Positions 1 through 8,772 are shown, counted from the stretch's first letter. The stretch: DNA of 60,760 bases from an uncultured Phocaeicola sp. (GCA_944321015.1 CALUJS010000012.1:1-60760); one strand, 5' to 3'. Program-made: numbers and translations. Notes: generated by a model not told the origin, from the sequence alone.

Positions 1-487
1 TGTTTTCCAGATAGGTGAGCAGTCCGCGTCGTCCCGACTTGGCAAAACGCATGCTGACGAAAGCGTCGAATCCCACCCCGCACGTACAGAAGAAGGGGAT
101 GTCGTTTATCTTGCCGTAATCGATGAGGCTCACGGCGCCTTCGTTGATGATGTCGATGGCTTTCTTGGCGTCCATCGGAATTTGCAGATGCCGTGCCAGT
201 CCGTTTCCCGACCCGCACGGGATGATGCCGAGCGCCGTGTCGGTGTGAGTCAGCGAGCGGGCCACTTCGTTCACCGTGCCGTCGCCTCCGATGGCGACCA
301 CGATGTCTACCGCTTCGGCGGCGGCAATGGAAGCCAGTTCGATGGCGTGGCCGGCAAATCGGGTAGGAACGATGTCGAAGTCGTATTTATCCTTATCTAT
401 ATGTTTCTCGATAAGTTCGAGAATGGACTTTTTGCTTTGTGTTCCGGATATGGGGTTGACTATGAATCTGATTCGTTTCTTTTCCAT
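1..487 (-). CDS. Diacylglycerol kinase family lipid kinase (partial, C-terminus outside window)
   Basis: I read this on the minus strand from an ATG at 487; 162 codons are visible before the window edge. The N-terminus (MEKKRIRFIVNPISG) and the GGDGTVNEV motif near residue 75, followed by a PCGSGNGLAR segment, are the nucleotide-binding signature of the DAGK catalytic domain (YegS/BmrU type). Such enzymes phosphorylate diacylglycerol or related lipids at the cytoplasmic membrane face. The C-terminal substrate domain is missing only because the window ends. It diverges from serine palmitoyltransferase, so a role in sphingolipid or membrane-lipid metabolism is a reasonable inference, but the lipid substrate cannot be told from sequence. 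Confidence 0.9.
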   Translation of the reverse strand, partial: MEKKRIRFIVNPISGTQSKKSILELIEKHIDKDKYDFDIVPTRFAGHAIELASIAAAEAVDIVVAIGGDGTVNEVARSLTHTDTALGIIPCGSGNGLARHLQIPMDAKKAIDIINEGAVSLIDYGKINDIPFFCTCGVGFDAFVSMRFAKSGRRGLLTYLEN

Positions 488-533
488 GATGGTTTAGCCT
501 TAAACGGGTCTGACTTGGGAGCAATAGGATGCG

Positions 534-541
534 CAAAGATA
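534..541 (-). promoter_or_regulatory. Predicted -7 box (TATCTTTG) for the lipid kinase
   Basis: The minus strand reads TATCTTTG here, matching the Bacteroides -7 consensus TAnnTTTG. It would give a leader of about 43 nt before the ATG at 487. I see no clear TTG element at the usual distance. Confidence 0.5.
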
Positions 542-597
542 GGCAAAAAGGGGATTGTCCGGGAAGTATTCCGGTTATAAAAGCAAAAAAATCGCGG

Positions 598-707
598 GAT
601 ATGAACACCCGTAAGCGGGAATATGGGGGCTCGTGAGCGGGAATATGGACGCTCGCAAGCCGGAATATGGACGCTCGCGCCGCGGAATATGACGCCCGGA
701 AAGCGGA
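598..707. repeat. 22-bp tandem array, family A, locus 1 (5 units)
   Basis: ATATG recurs at 599, 621, 643, 665 and 687, exactly every 22 bp. Between the ATATG blocks lies a variable GC-rich core such as GACGCTCGCAAGC. Here the block is preceded by A or G rather than C. The array sits in the 452-bp divergent gap between the lipid kinase and spt; apart from it and the two promoters I see nothing else in the gap. The same unit recurs at six other intergenic sites in the window. Confidence 0.9.
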
Positions 708-831
708 TGACGAGACCGATGTCGGGCGGGAAGAGCCCATCAGACATCGGGCAACGGGGAGCTTGCAGGGATGACAGGTCGGGCTTGGATAAAAAAATAA
801 TGAATGGCTTCTGAAACCACAGATTTTTCTC

Positions 832-839
832 TATCTTTG
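832..839 (+). promoter_or_regulatory. Predicted -7 box (TATCTTTG) for spt
   Basis: TATCTTTG matches TAnnTTTG and lies about 100 nt upstream of the spt start chosen at 940. The reading frame is open from 850, but a transcript from this promoter would begin near 843, and the conserved family N-terminus begins at 940. Confidence 0.6.
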
Positions 840-939
840 CACCCTGTTTTTGAGACGGAAAGTCCAATTCTCTAAAAACAGAAAGCAAATCAAAGAAATA
901 TGTAAGCTTATATGCAATAAGCTTGTCAGAAATACGAAT

Positions 940-2139
940 ATGGGATTATTACAGGACAAATTAGCGAAATACGACTTGCCGCAGCAGATTATGGCAAAAG
1001 GCGTATATCCATACTTTAGGTGCATAGAAAGTGGGCAAAACACGGAGGTGATGATGAGCGGACACAAAGTCTTGATGTTCGGCTCGAATTCATATCTGGG
1101 ACTGACCAATCACCCCAAAGTCATCGAAGCCGCCGTGGAAGCCACCCGCAAGTATGGCACCGGATGTGCCGGTTCACGTTTTCTTAACGGCACGCTCGAC
1201 CTGCATCTGGCTCTTGAGAAGGAATTGGCCGAATTTGTGGGCAAGGAGGAGGCTATCATCTATTCCACGGGTTTTCAGGTCAATCTGGGCGTGGTGTCAT
1301 GTGTCACCGGGCGCAACGACTATATCCTCTGCGACGAGCTCGATCATGCTTCCATCGTGGAGGGACGCCGTTTGTCGTTCTCTACGGCCGTGAAGTTCAA
1401 GCACAACGACATGGAGGACTTGGAACGCGAGTTGCAGAAGTGCGCGCCCGATGCCGTGAAGCTGATTGTGGTGGACGGTGTGTTCAGCATGGAAGGCGAC
1501 ATCGCGAACCTGCCGGAGATTGTGCGTCTGAAGAAGAAATACAATGCCAGCATCATGGTCGACGAGGCACACGGGCTCGGCGTGCTCGGACGACAAGGAC
1601 GAGGCACTTGCGACCATTTCGGCGTGACGCAGGACGTTGACCTCATCATGGGCACATTCAGCAAGTCGCTTGCCGCCATCGGTGGTTTCATTGCAGCCGA
1701 CTCGTCGGTCATCAATTACTTGCGTCACAACTCCCGTTCATACATATTCAGTGCCAGCAACACGCCGGCTGCAACCGCCGCCGCACGCGCCGCGCTCCAT
1801 ATTATGAAGACCGAGCCGGAGCGCATCCGGCATTTGTGGGACGTGACCAATTACGCCTTGAAGTGCTTCCGCGAACTTGGTTTCGAGATAGGAAACACTT
1901 CCACGCCCATCATCCCGCTTTACGTGCGCGACATGGACAAGACATTCCAGGTGACGACCATGCTCTTCGACGAGGGCGTATTCGTAAACCCCGTGGTGCC
2001 GCCCGCCTGTTCGCCGAACGACACCCTGATACGCTTCTCGCTCATGGCCACGCACACGAAGGAGCAGGTGGACATTGCCATAGACAAGCTGGTAAAATGT
2101 TACAAGGCGCTGGGCATCCCCTTGAATCCTCAGAAATAA
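940..2139 (+). CDS. spt: Serine palmitoyltransferase (alpha-oxoamine synthase family)
   Basis: A 399-residue PLP enzyme that condenses serine with palmitoyl-CoA to 3-ketodihydrosphingosine, the first step of Bacteroides sphingolipid synthesis. Fold type I features are visible: His136 in CDELDHAS (ring stacking), Asp208 in MVDEAH, and Lys242 in GTFSKSLA as the Schiff-base lysine. The frame is open from 850, but I place the start at the ATG at 940 (MGLLQDKLAKYDLP), which matches family N-termini I remember. The closest alternative is 2-amino-3-ketobutyrate CoA ligase (Kbl). The lipid kinase neighbour and the N-terminus favour SPT. BioF at 57418 is a paralog in the same window. Confidence 0.87.
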   Translation: MGLLQDKLAKYDLPQQIMAKGVYPYFRCIESGQNTEVMMSGHKVLMFGSNSYLGLTNHPKVIEAAVEATRKYGTGCAGSRFLNGTLDLHLALEKELAEFVGKEEAIIYSTGFQVNLGVVSCVTGRNDYILCDELDHASIVEGRRLSFSTAVKFKHNDMEDLERELQKCAPDAVKLIVVDGVFSMEGDIANLPEIVRLKKKYNASIMVDEAHGLGVLGRQGRGTCDHFGVTQDVDLIMGTFSKSLAAIGGFIAADSSVINYLRHNSRSYIFSASNTPAATAAARAALHIMKTEPERIRHLWDVTNYALKCFRELGFEIGNTSTPIIPLYVRDMDKTFQVTTMLFDEGVFVNPVVPPACSPNDTLIRFSLMATHTKEQVDIAIDKLVKCYKALGIPLNPQK

Positions 2140-2165
2140 TCACACATCAATGTACAGATAAACAG

Positions 2166-2215
2166 ACACGGGCTACACGCGGAAGGTTGATGACCGACAT
2201 CCGGGTAGCCCGTGT
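2166..2215. terminator. Inverted repeat downstream of spt
   Basis: ACACGGGCTAC (2166-2176) pairs perfectly with GTAGCCCGTGT (2205-2215), with inner CGGA/TCCG pairing. It is followed by TCCTCATTC rather than a T tract. It may be a weak terminator or an mRNA 3' stabilising hairpin between spt and the dehydrogenase, for which I see no separate promoter. Confidence 0.5.
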
Positions 2216-2254
2216 TCCTCATTCAGGCATTTACACCTATAATATATAGCAATC

Positions 2255-3427
2255 ATGAACAACTTTACATTTTATAGCCCCACGGAGTTCGTCTTCGGCC
2301 GGGGCACGGAAAACCAGGTGGCCACGTTGGCCTTGAAGCATGGCGCACACCGTGTGCTCATCGTCTATGGCGGAGGTTCCGTGGTGCGCAGCGGGCTTCT
2401 CGGCCGCGTGGAAGAAGCCTTGCGCAAGAGCGGACTGCCCTTTGCCGAGCTGGGTGGCGTGCAGCCCAATCCCCTCGACACAAAAGTCTATGAAGGCATA
2501 GACCTCTGCCGCCGCGAAGGCACCGACTTTCTGCTGGCCGTCGGCGGAGGCTCGGTGATTGACACAGCCAAGGCCATCGCGGCCGGCGTGGCGTATGACG
2601 GCGACTTCTGGGACTTCTATGTACAGAAGGCCCGCGTGCAGAGCGCGCTCCCCGTGGGCGTGGTGCTCACCATTCCCGCCGCCGGAAGCGAAGGCTCGGG
2701 CAACTCTGTCATCACCAACAGCCGCACGCAGCAGAAGCTCGGCATACGCGAGCCTGAACTGCTCCGTCCGCGTTTCGCCGTCATGAACCCCGAACTGACC
2801 TACACGCTGCCGCCTTATCAGACGGCTGCCGGCATCGTGGACATGATGGCGCACATCATGGAACGCTATTTCACCAATACGCCCGACACCGAGACCACCG
2901 ACCGCCTTTGCGAAGGTACGCTCAAAGCCATATTGACCGAAGCGCCGCGCGTCATGGCCGACCCGCAAAACTATGGAGCGCGGGCCAACATCATGTGGTG
3001 CGGCATGATAGCGCATAACGGCACCTGCGGCGTGGGCAACGAGGAAGATTGGGCCTCACACGGCATGGAGCACGAGATAAGCGCCCTCTATGACGTCACT
3101 CACGGTGCCGGACTGGCTGTCATCTTCCCGGCCTGGCTCACATGGATGGCTTCCCACCATGCGGGCAAGGTGGCGCAGTATGCACAGCGCGTGTGGAATG
3201 TGCCCGACAACGGCGATCAGCGCGCCATGGCTCTCGAAGCCGTGGAGCGGCTGAAGGGCTTCTTCCGTTCTATCGGCATGCCTGTCAACTTCCGCGAACT
3301 GGGCATCGAGCATCCCGACATCGACCTCATGGTGAAGCGTCTGCATGTCAACAAGGGCGAGCTGCTGGGCTGCTACGTACCCTTGGACTGCCACGCCACC
3401 AAGGAAATTTACGAACTGGCACTTTGA
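2255..3427 (+). CDS. Iron-containing alcohol dehydrogenase (butanol dehydrogenase/YqhD-like)
   Basis: A 390-residue cytoplasmic group III alcohol dehydrogenase. The N-terminal Rossmann-like half carries YGGGSVVRSG (about residues 38-47) and the nucleotide motif AVGGGSVIDTAKAIA (about 95-109), typical of the BDH branch that uses NAD(P)H to reduce aldehydes. The C-terminal helical half has the metal-ligand histidines in DMMAHIMER, ASHGMEHEISALYDVTHGAG and similar positions. Length matches the family. It lies 115 bp after spt on the same strand without a visible promoter. The physiological aldehyde is unknown; detoxification or fermentation are both possible. Confidence 0.88.
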   Translation: MNNFTFYSPTEFVFGRGTENQVATLALKHGAHRVLIVYGGGSVVRSGLLGRVEEALRKSGLPFAELGGVQPNPLDTKVYEGIDLCRREGTDFLLAVGGGSVIDTAKAIAAGVAYDGDFWDFYVQKARVQSALPVGVVLTIPAAGSEGSGNSVITNSRTQQKLGIREPELLRPRFAVMNPELTYTLPPYQTAAGIVDMMAHIMERYFTNTPDTETTDRLCEGTLKAILTEAPRVMADPQNYGARANIMWCGMIAHNGTCGVGNEEDWASHGMEHEISALYDVTHGAGLAVIFPAWLTWMASHHAGKVAQYAQRVWNVPDNGDQRAMALEAVERLKGFFRSIGMPVNFRELGIEHPDIDLMVKRLHVNKGELLGCYVPLDCHATKEIYELAL

Positions 3428-3433
3428 CGTTAG

Positions 3434-3532
3434 TTGACAAGGAGACAAGGGAACAAGTTGACAAGGTGAGGAGTTGACAAGGCGCTATGCAGCCTCTTCC
3501 TCGTCCACTCGTCTCTAGTCCCCTTGTCTCCT
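3434..3532. repeat. Inverted octamer array, copy 1
   Basis: Six 8-bp units run head to tail from 3434 to 3481: TTGACAAG, GAGACAAG, GGAACAAG, TTGACAAG, GTGAGGAG, TTGACAAG. A complementary arm of CTCGTC/CCTTGTCTCC-type octamers follows at about 3492-3532, so the transcript could fold into a long imperfect hairpin. It fills the gap between the dehydrogenase and the GNAT-nitrilase gene. A second copy lies at 22208-22293. Confidence 0.8.
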
Positions 3533-3549
3533 ATAAAAACACATAACCA

Positions 3550-5088
3550 ATGGATACATTACACAAGATAAACAAAGTCGAGGTGCGTAACCTTCAGATG
3601 GAGGATTACGACCAATTGGCACAATCGTTCACGCGTGTCTATGCCGACAAGGACGTGTTCTGGACACGCGGGCAAATCAAGACACTCATCACCATATTTC
3701 CTGAAGGACAGGTCGTTACCGTGGTCGACGGCAAGATAGTGGGCTGCGCCCTTTCCATCATTGTAGACTACGACCTGGTGAAGGGCGACCACACCTATGC
3801 CAAGGTGACCGGCGACGAGACCTTCAGCACCCATAATCCCAAGGGCAACATACTCTACGGCATCGAGGTCTTCATCCATCCCGATTACCGGGGCCTGCGC
3901 CTCGCCCGCCGCATGTACGAGTACCGCAAGGAGCTCTGCGAGAAACTCAACCTGAAAGCCATCATGTTCGGCGGACGCATACCGAACTACTATAAGTATG
4001 CCGACCACATGCGCCCCAAGGAGTATATCGAGAAAGTCCGTTCGCGCGAAATCTACGACCCGGTGCTCACGTTCCAGCTCTCCAACGACTTCCACGTGCG
4101 CCGCGTGATGAAGAACTACTTGCCCAACGACGAAGAGTCGAAACACTGCGCCACCCTGTTGCAGTGGGACAACATCTATTACCAGCCTCCCACGCAAGAC
4201 TACGTTGACCGCAAGACGACCGTCCGCATCGGGCTGGTGCAATGGCAGATGCGTTCCTACAACACGCTCGACGACGTGTTCGAGCAGGTGGAGTTCTTCG
4301 TCGATGCCGTGTCCGACTACAAGAGCGACTTCGTGCTCTTCCCCGAATACTTCAACGCGCCCCTGATGGCCAAGTACAACCATCTGGGCGAGGCGCAGTC
4401 CATACGCGGACTGGCCGAATACACCGAGGAAGTACGCGACCGCTTCATCAACCTGGCCATCAGCTACAACATCAACATCATCACAGGCAGCATGCCCTAC
4501 GTGAAGGAGGACGGCGCGCTCTACAACGTGGGATTCCTGTGCCGCCGCGACGGAACGTATGAGATGTATGAGAAAGTCCATGTCACCCCCGACGAAATCA
4601 AGAGCTGGGGATTGAGCGGAGGCAAGATGGTGCGCACGTTCGACACCGACTGCGCCAAGATTGGCGTTCTCATCTGCTACGACGTGGAGTTCCCCGAACT
4701 CTCGCGCATCATGGCCGACCAGGGCATGCAGATACTTTTCGTCCCCTTCCTCACCGACACGCAGAACGGATACTGCCGGGTGCGCGTCTGCGCACAGGCC
4801 CGTGCCATCGAAAACGAGTGTTTCGTGGCCATTGCCGGCAGCGTGGGCAACCTGCCCCGCGTGCACAACATGGACATACAGTATGCCCAGTCGGGCGTGT
4901 TTACGCCCTGCGACTTCGCTTTCCCCACCGACGGGCGTCGCGCCGAGGCGACCCCCAACACGGAGATGATTCTCGTGTCCGACGTCGACCTCAACCTGCT
5001 GAGCGAGCTGCACACCTACGGCAGCGTGCGCAACCTGCGCGACCGTCGCAACGATCTGTATGAACTTAAAGTGAAGATGAAGCAGTGA
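3550..5088 (+). CDS. GNAT acetyltransferase / carbon-nitrogen hydrolase fusion
   Basis: A 512-residue protein of two enzymes. Residues about 10-200 form a GNAT domain (acetyl-CoA loop region around EVFIHPDYRGLRLARRMYE). Residues about 225-505 form a nitrilase-superfamily amidohydrolase with the complete triad: Glu266 (LFPEYF), Lys342 (YEKVHVTP) and Cys376 (LICYDVEFPE). It is cytoplasmic, with no signal peptide. The family is known as a bifunctional GNAT/carbon-nitrogen hydrolase; its substrate is not established as far as I know. It overlaps rmuC by one base, so the two are probably co-translated. Confidence 0.9.
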   Translation: MDTLHKINKVEVRNLQMEDYDQLAQSFTRVYADKDVFWTRGQIKTLITIFPEGQVVTVVDGKIVGCALSIIVDYDLVKGDHTYAKVTGDETFSTHNPKGNILYGIEVFIHPDYRGLRLARRMYEYRKELCEKLNLKAIMFGGRIPNYYKYADHMRPKEYIEKVRSREIYDPVLTFQLSNDFHVRRVMKNYLPNDEESKHCATLLQWDNIYYQPPTQDYVDRKTTVRIGLVQWQMRSYNTLDDVFEQVEFFVDAVSDYKSDFVLFPEYFNAPLMAKYNHLGEAQSIRGLAEYTEEVRDRFINLAISYNINIITGSMPYVKEDGALYNVGFLCRRDGTYEMYEKVHVTPDEIKSWGLSGGKMVRTFDTDCAKIGVLICYDVEFPELSRIMADQGMQILFVPFLTDTQNGYCRVRVCAQARAIENECFVAIAGSVGNLPRVHNMDIQYAQSGVFTPCDFAFPTDGRRAEATPNTEMILVSDVDLNLLSELHTYGSVRNLRDRRNDLYELKVKMKQ

Positions 5089-6278
5089 TGACATTCATGG
5101 CCATACTTTGCGGGCTGGCCGTCGGCCTGCTTGCAGGGATTCTCGGCTTGCAGCCCCGTTTGCGGAAGCTGCAAGCCGAGCTGTCTGATGCCTGCGCGGC
5201 ACAGGCGCGTCTGCAGGCCTTGGTGGATGCCATGCGCGCCACGGAGCAGCGTGCCGACGCCATGCGTGCCGAGTTCCGGCAGCTGGCGGGGGAGATTCTG
5301 GCCGAAAAGTCCGCCTCGCTGAAGGAGGTCAACCGCGAACAGCTCGACACGGTGCTTGCGCCGCTGAAGGAGAACATCGACCGGCTGGGCCGTTCGCTTA
5401 CGGACAGCCGCGTGGCCGGAGCGCAGCAGAAGGAAGCCCTGGAACATGCCCTGCGCGACCTGGTGACGCGCACCGAACGCCTGGGGCACGACGCCGAACA
5501 GCTCACCAAGGCCCTGAGGGCCAATCCTAAAATGCAGGGCGACTGGGGCGAGATGATATTGGAGCGGATGTTGGAGGAGTCGGGCCTGCGGAAAGGAGAG
5601 GAGTATTTCATCCAGGAAAACCATCAGACCGACGACGGACGCAACGTGCGCCCCGATGTCGTTGTCCGCTTCCCCGAGCGACGGAGCGTGGTCATCGACT
5701 CCAAGGTGTCCTTCACGGCCTACGTCAACTATGTGAATGCGACCGATGACGAACAGCGCAACGCCTCGCTCATTGCCCACGTGAACTCCCTGCGCGCCCA
5801 CATCGACGAACTGGCGGCGAAAGACTATGCCAAGGTGGTGGGCGACTCCATCGGCTACGTGCTCATGTTCGTCCCCAACGAGGGCGCCTACATCGCCGCG
5901 CTGGAGAAAGACCGCGACCTGCTGACCTACGCCTACCGCCGGCGGGTGGTGCTCATCAGCCCGTCCAATCTGGTGATGGCCCTGCAGCTGGCTTACAACC
6001 TGTGGCAGAGCGAGAAGCAGACGCGCAACGTGGAGGAAATCATCCGGCGCGGCAATCTGCTCTATGAGAAGTTCGTCACCTTCACGGCCGCGTTCGAGCG
6101 CATCGGGCGTCAGTTGGACGACACCCGCCGACTCTACGACCAGGCCCTCGGAACCCTCTCGCGCGGAAACGGCAACCTCGTCTCCGGCTTCCTCAAACTG
6201 AAAGACCTCGGCCTGACGCCCAAGCGCGACATCTCTCCGACCATGACGGAGCGTGCCGACACGCTGCCCGGCGACTGA
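5088..6278 (+). CDS. rmuC: DNA recombination protein RmuC
   Basis: A 396-residue RmuC-family protein. A short N-terminal membrane helix (ILCGLAVGLLAGILGL) leads into a coiled coil rich in Ala, Gln and Arg (about residues 25-140). The RmuC nuclease-like domain follows, recognisable by NPKMQGDWGEMILERMLEESGL, RPDVVVRFPERRSVVIDSKVS and EGAYIAAL. E. coli RmuC limits inversions at short inverted repeats, notable in a window so rich in inverted repeats, though no link is shown. The start ATG at 5088 shares its A with the upstream TGA; GTG at 5085 is an alternative. A strong terminator follows at 6302. Confidence 0.88.
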   Translation: MTFMAILCGLAVGLLAGILGLQPRLRKLQAELSDACAAQARLQALVDAMRATEQRADAMRAEFRQLAGEILAEKSASLKEVNREQLDTVLAPLKENIDRLGRSLTDSRVAGAQQKEALEHALRDLVTRTERLGHDAEQLTKALRANPKMQGDWGEMILERMLEESGLRKGEEYFIQENHQTDDGRNVRPDVVVRFPERRSVVIDSKVSFTAYVNYVNATDDEQRNASLIAHVNSLRAHIDELAAKDYAKVVGDSIGYVLMFVPNEGAYIAALEKDRDLLTYAYRRRVVLISPSNLVMALQLAYNLWQSEKQTRNVEEIIRRGNLLYEKFVTFTAAFERIGRQLDDTRRLYDQALGTLSRGNGNLVSGFLKLKDLGLTPKRDISPTMTERADTLPGD

Positions 6279-6301
6279 GGAGGCATCCGCCGCATTTTTC
6301 C

Positions 6302-6358
6302 CGTCCGGCCCCATCCCCGTCATCCTCGCGATGATGCAGGGTGGGGCCGGACGTCTTT
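6302..6358 (+). terminator. Intrinsic terminator after rmuC
   Basis: CGTCCGGCCCCA (6302-6313) pairs with TGGGGCCGGACG (6342-6353), followed by TCTTTTA. The loop itself contains a CATC/GATG mini-stem. Confidence 0.85.
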
Positions 6359-6451
6359 TATCCGTGAGCGGCGTGCGTCCGGAGTGAGATTACCGTGCCG
6401 GGGAAGTCCGTCCTCCGCCTTGGAATGGCCGGGGTTCTGTGTTGACATGAC

Positions 6452-6535
6452 ATAAAAGCCTTATAAGTATGACGAATAAGGCTTATAAGCATGACTTAAA
6501 AGGCTTATAAGTATAATGAAAAAGGCTTTTATTTG
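6452..6535. repeat. 22-bp tandem array, family B (CTTATAAG core, 4 units)
   Basis: CTTATAAG occurs at 6460, 6482 and 6504, with a fourth degenerate CTTTTATT at 6526, an exact 22-bp period. The ends of the array are mutually inverted (ATAAAAGCC at 6452-6460, GGCTTTTAT at 6524-6532). It lies in the 362-bp convergent gap between rmuC and the DUF4421 gene. The sequence is AT-rich and unrelated to family A, but the period is the same. I see nothing else in the gap beyond the rmuC terminator. Confidence 0.85.
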
Positions 6536-6640
6536 ACCTCTTGCCTCAGGATGCACGGCGGCATCGTACGCCATGGCGCAGGACGGGGGGCGGACATGCG
6601 GCGGACATGTCCCCGGATGCGTGGCGTGGCGGGCGCGCGG

Positions 6641-7714
6641 TCAGCGTTTTTTGTTGAAGTTGAAGCCCACGTAGAACTGGAGGATGCCGTAGGTGTTGTT
6701 GAGCCAGAAGCGGTTCTTGCGGTAGTCGTAGGTGTGCATCAGCAGCGATGCCCCCACATAATACTTTGTGTTGTTGTAGACCACGGCGGCGCGTGTGATG
6801 ACGTCGAAATTGATGCTGTGCGAGTGTACGTCGTGGCGCGTGTCGTCGAAGGTTATGTCGGACATCTTGTAGCCGACGGCCGGGGTGAGCGACAGGTTTG
6901 CCAGACAGTTCTTGGCAAATACCCAGTTGTAGCCGTAGCCGAAGTTCAGGCTGTAGTCGGCATATCGCATGGTGCGGAAGCGCATACCCTCGTCCAGCTG
7001 CGAGGTGATGGACGCGGGCAGCTGCTCGTAGTCGAAGGTCAGTTTGTGGCGCGAGTAGGACAGGCCCGCCAGCAGCGAGCCCGCGCTCCGTCGCTGGTTG
7101 GTCGACTGGCTGTAGGCCGCGGGGTAGGAGAACCGGCGGTTGTTGAAGATGTAGTAGAGGTTTACGCCCGTCATCTCCGACTTCAGGCCGTCAAAGCGGA
7201 TTTCGGCGTCCGGCCGGATGCCCTCGAAGCCCTTCATGCGCGTCAGTTTGAAGTTCTGGCTGCTCTTGAGGTAGTAGAAGTCTGCGCCCACCTTTGCGCT
7301 GTAGAGGCTCAGGTTGAACTCGTTTCTCCGGCTGCTGTTCCGTCCGCCGCCGAACAGGTCGTGTGCGTCGACCGACCATCCGACGAATATCCACCGCCAG
7401 CCGACGTAGGCTCCGAGCCTCCATCCCGGCGTGGGCGCGAAACTGAGGCTCTGGTCTCCGCCGTCGGCCGCTATGCGATAGTGCTCGTAGGAAGCCAGCG
7501 TGTTGAGCATGAAGGTGAAGTTGTAGCGGTTTGGGGTGATGTAGAGCGTGTCGGGATTGTTGAAGTCGATGAGCTGCGCCACCCGTTCCAGCCAGGAGCG
7601 TTTCTCCCCGTGGCGGACGGTGTCGGCACGGATGCTGTCCGCCGGTTCTCCGTTTGCCGCGGCGCAGAGCAGCGGCAGCATGAGGAGGATGAGGATTGCG
7701 TGGCGCGGTGTCAT
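6641..7714 (-). CDS. DUF4421-type outer-membrane beta-barrel protein
   Basis: 357 residues with a cleavable signal peptide (MTPRHAILILLMLPLLCAAANG). The rest is rich in alternating aromatic/polar strands (YNFTFMLNTLASYEHYR, WRLGAYVGWRWIFVGWS, SLNFGYGYNWVFA, FYVGFNFNKKR) and ends in an aromatic C-terminal strand, as in outer-membrane barrels. I recall this pattern as the Bacteroidetes DUF4421 family, of unknown function. It lies 13 bp after the oxidoreductase gene on the same strand, so the two are probably cotranscribed. Confidence 0.7.
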   Translation of the reverse strand: MTPRHAILILLMLPLLCAAANGEPADSIRADTVRHGEKRSWLERVAQLIDFNNPDTLYITPNRYNFTFMLNTLASYEHYRIAADGGDQSLSFAPTPGWRLGAYVGWRWIFVGWSVDAHDLFGGGRNSSRRNEFNLSLYSAKVGADFYYLKSSQNFKLTRMKGFEGIRPDAEIRFDGLKSEMTGVNLYYIFNNRRFSYPAAYSQSTNQRRSAGSLLAGLSYSRHKLTFDYEQLPASITSQLDEGMRFRTMRYADYSLNFGYGYNWVFAKNCLANLSLTPAVGYKMSDITFDDTRHDVHSHSINFDVITRAAVVYNNTKYYVGASLLMHTYDYRKNRFWLNNTYGILQFYVGFNFNKKR

Positions 7715-7727
7715 GGGTCGTCGGATG

Positions 7728-8702
7728 TCAGAGTTTGCCCAGAATGCGGTCCATCACCCAGTTGGTCGGCGTGGCGCTGATGCCGTCGCACGTGCAGATG
7801 GCTTTGTCCTGCAGGTGTTCCACCACGGCTTTGATGAGCGGCAGCTGCACGTTCTCCGGATTCTCGAAGGCGAACTCCTCGCGTCCCCGGCAGGTGTGCA
7901 GCGCAATCGGGTCGAACGAAAACACCGAAAAGCATATCATCCCCTTGTCGCCGATTATCTCGATGCGGTCTTCCTTGGCCGACTCGTGTGCCGTGAAACA
8001 CCAGGAGCCCGACCCCGGCAGCCCGCTTTCAAAACGGAAACATGCGGCCACGGAGTCTTCGGCGGCATAGAGTCCGCCCCGGTTGCTGCTGAATCCTTCG
8101 GCTTCGAGTATGCAGCCGAACATGTGTTGCAGGATGTCAATCTGGTGGGGAGCCAGGTCGTAGAAGTATCCTCCGCCCGCAATGGTGGCGTTGAGCCTCC
8201 AGGGCTGTTCGGCCTTGCTGCCGTCGAATTCGCCCGGCGGCTGCGCGAAGCGTATCTGCACGTGCAGGATGCGGCCTATGGCGCCCTCGTCGACCAGCTG
8301 CTTGACCTTTTGGAAATAGGGCAGGTAGCGCCGATAGTAGGCCACGAAGCAGGGCATGCCCGTCTCTTCGGCAATGCGGTTGATGCGCAGGCAGTCCTCG
8401 TAGCTTGCGGCCATGGGCTTTTCGATGTATACCGGTTTCCCCGCCTTCATGGCCATGATGGCAAATGTGGCGTGCGACGATGGCGGCGTGGCGATGTAGA
8501 CGGCGTTTACGTCGGGGTCGTTCACCAGTTCCTGCGGGTCGGTGTACCACTTGGGCACATGGTGCCTCTGCGCATATGATTTTGCCTTCTCTGCATTCCG
8601 GCTCATGACGGCCGTTACTTTTGAACCTGCTACTTTGTTGAATGCCGGACCGCTCTTTTTCTCGGTCACATCTCCGCATCCGATAAACCCCCATTGTATC
8701 AT
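7728..8702 (-). CDS. Gfo/Idh/MocA family NAD(P)-dependent oxidoreductase
   Basis: A 324-residue sugar or inositol-type dehydrogenase. The N-terminal Rossmann motif GFIGCGDVTEKKSGPAF, the AVYIATPPSSHATFAIMAMKAGKPVYIEKPMA stretch (shown here only as landmarks VYIATPPSSH and VYIEKPMA, with the catalytic-region EKP), and the later YDLAPHQIDILQHMFG segment with its His are diagnostic of the family. I choose the ATG at 8702 (MIQWGFIGCG); the frame is open to 8828, but that would add about 42 residues unlike the family. The natural substrate is not predictable. It heads a two-gene minus-strand unit with the DUF4421 gene. Confidence 0.88.
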   Translation of the reverse strand: MIQWGFIGCGDVTEKKSGPAFNKVAGSKVTAVMSRNAEKAKSYAQRHHVPKWYTDPQELVNDPDVNAVYIATPPSSHATFAIMAMKAGKPVYIEKPMAASYEDCLRINRIAEETGMPCFVAYYRRYLPYFQKVKQLVDEGAIGRILHVQIRFAQPPGEFDGSKAEQPWRLNATIAGGGYFYDLAPHQIDILQHMFGCILEAEGFSSNRGGLYAAEDSVAACFRFESGLPGSGSWCFTAHESAKEDRIEIIGDKGMICFSVFSFDPIALHTCRGREEFAFENPENVQLPLIKAVVEHLQDKAICTCDGISATPTNWVMDRILGKL

Positions 8703-8764
8703 AAGGCTTCTCTGTGTTTGATTGGTTGGAAAACTTAACTTAAAAAATGCACAACTGTAAGTTG

Positions 8765-8772
8765 CAAAGTTA
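8765..8772 (-). promoter_or_regulatory. Predicted -7 box (TAACTTTG) for the oxidoreductase gene
   Basis: Minus-strand TAACTTTG fits TAnnTTTG and would give a leader of about 60 nt before 8702. It supports the downstream start chosen for the oxidoreductase, because the longer frame would begin upstream of this box. Confidence 0.55.

Noticed and set aside
598..707. CRISPR array
   Set aside because: Period is 22 bp with no separate repeat and spacer, units are palindromic throughout, and no cas gene is in the window.
3559..5094. 511-codon minus-strand open frame opposite the GNAT-nitrilase gene
   Set aside because: Low-complexity His/Val/Ala-rich translation typical of reverse-strand shadows; the plus-strand protein has clear catalytic motifs.
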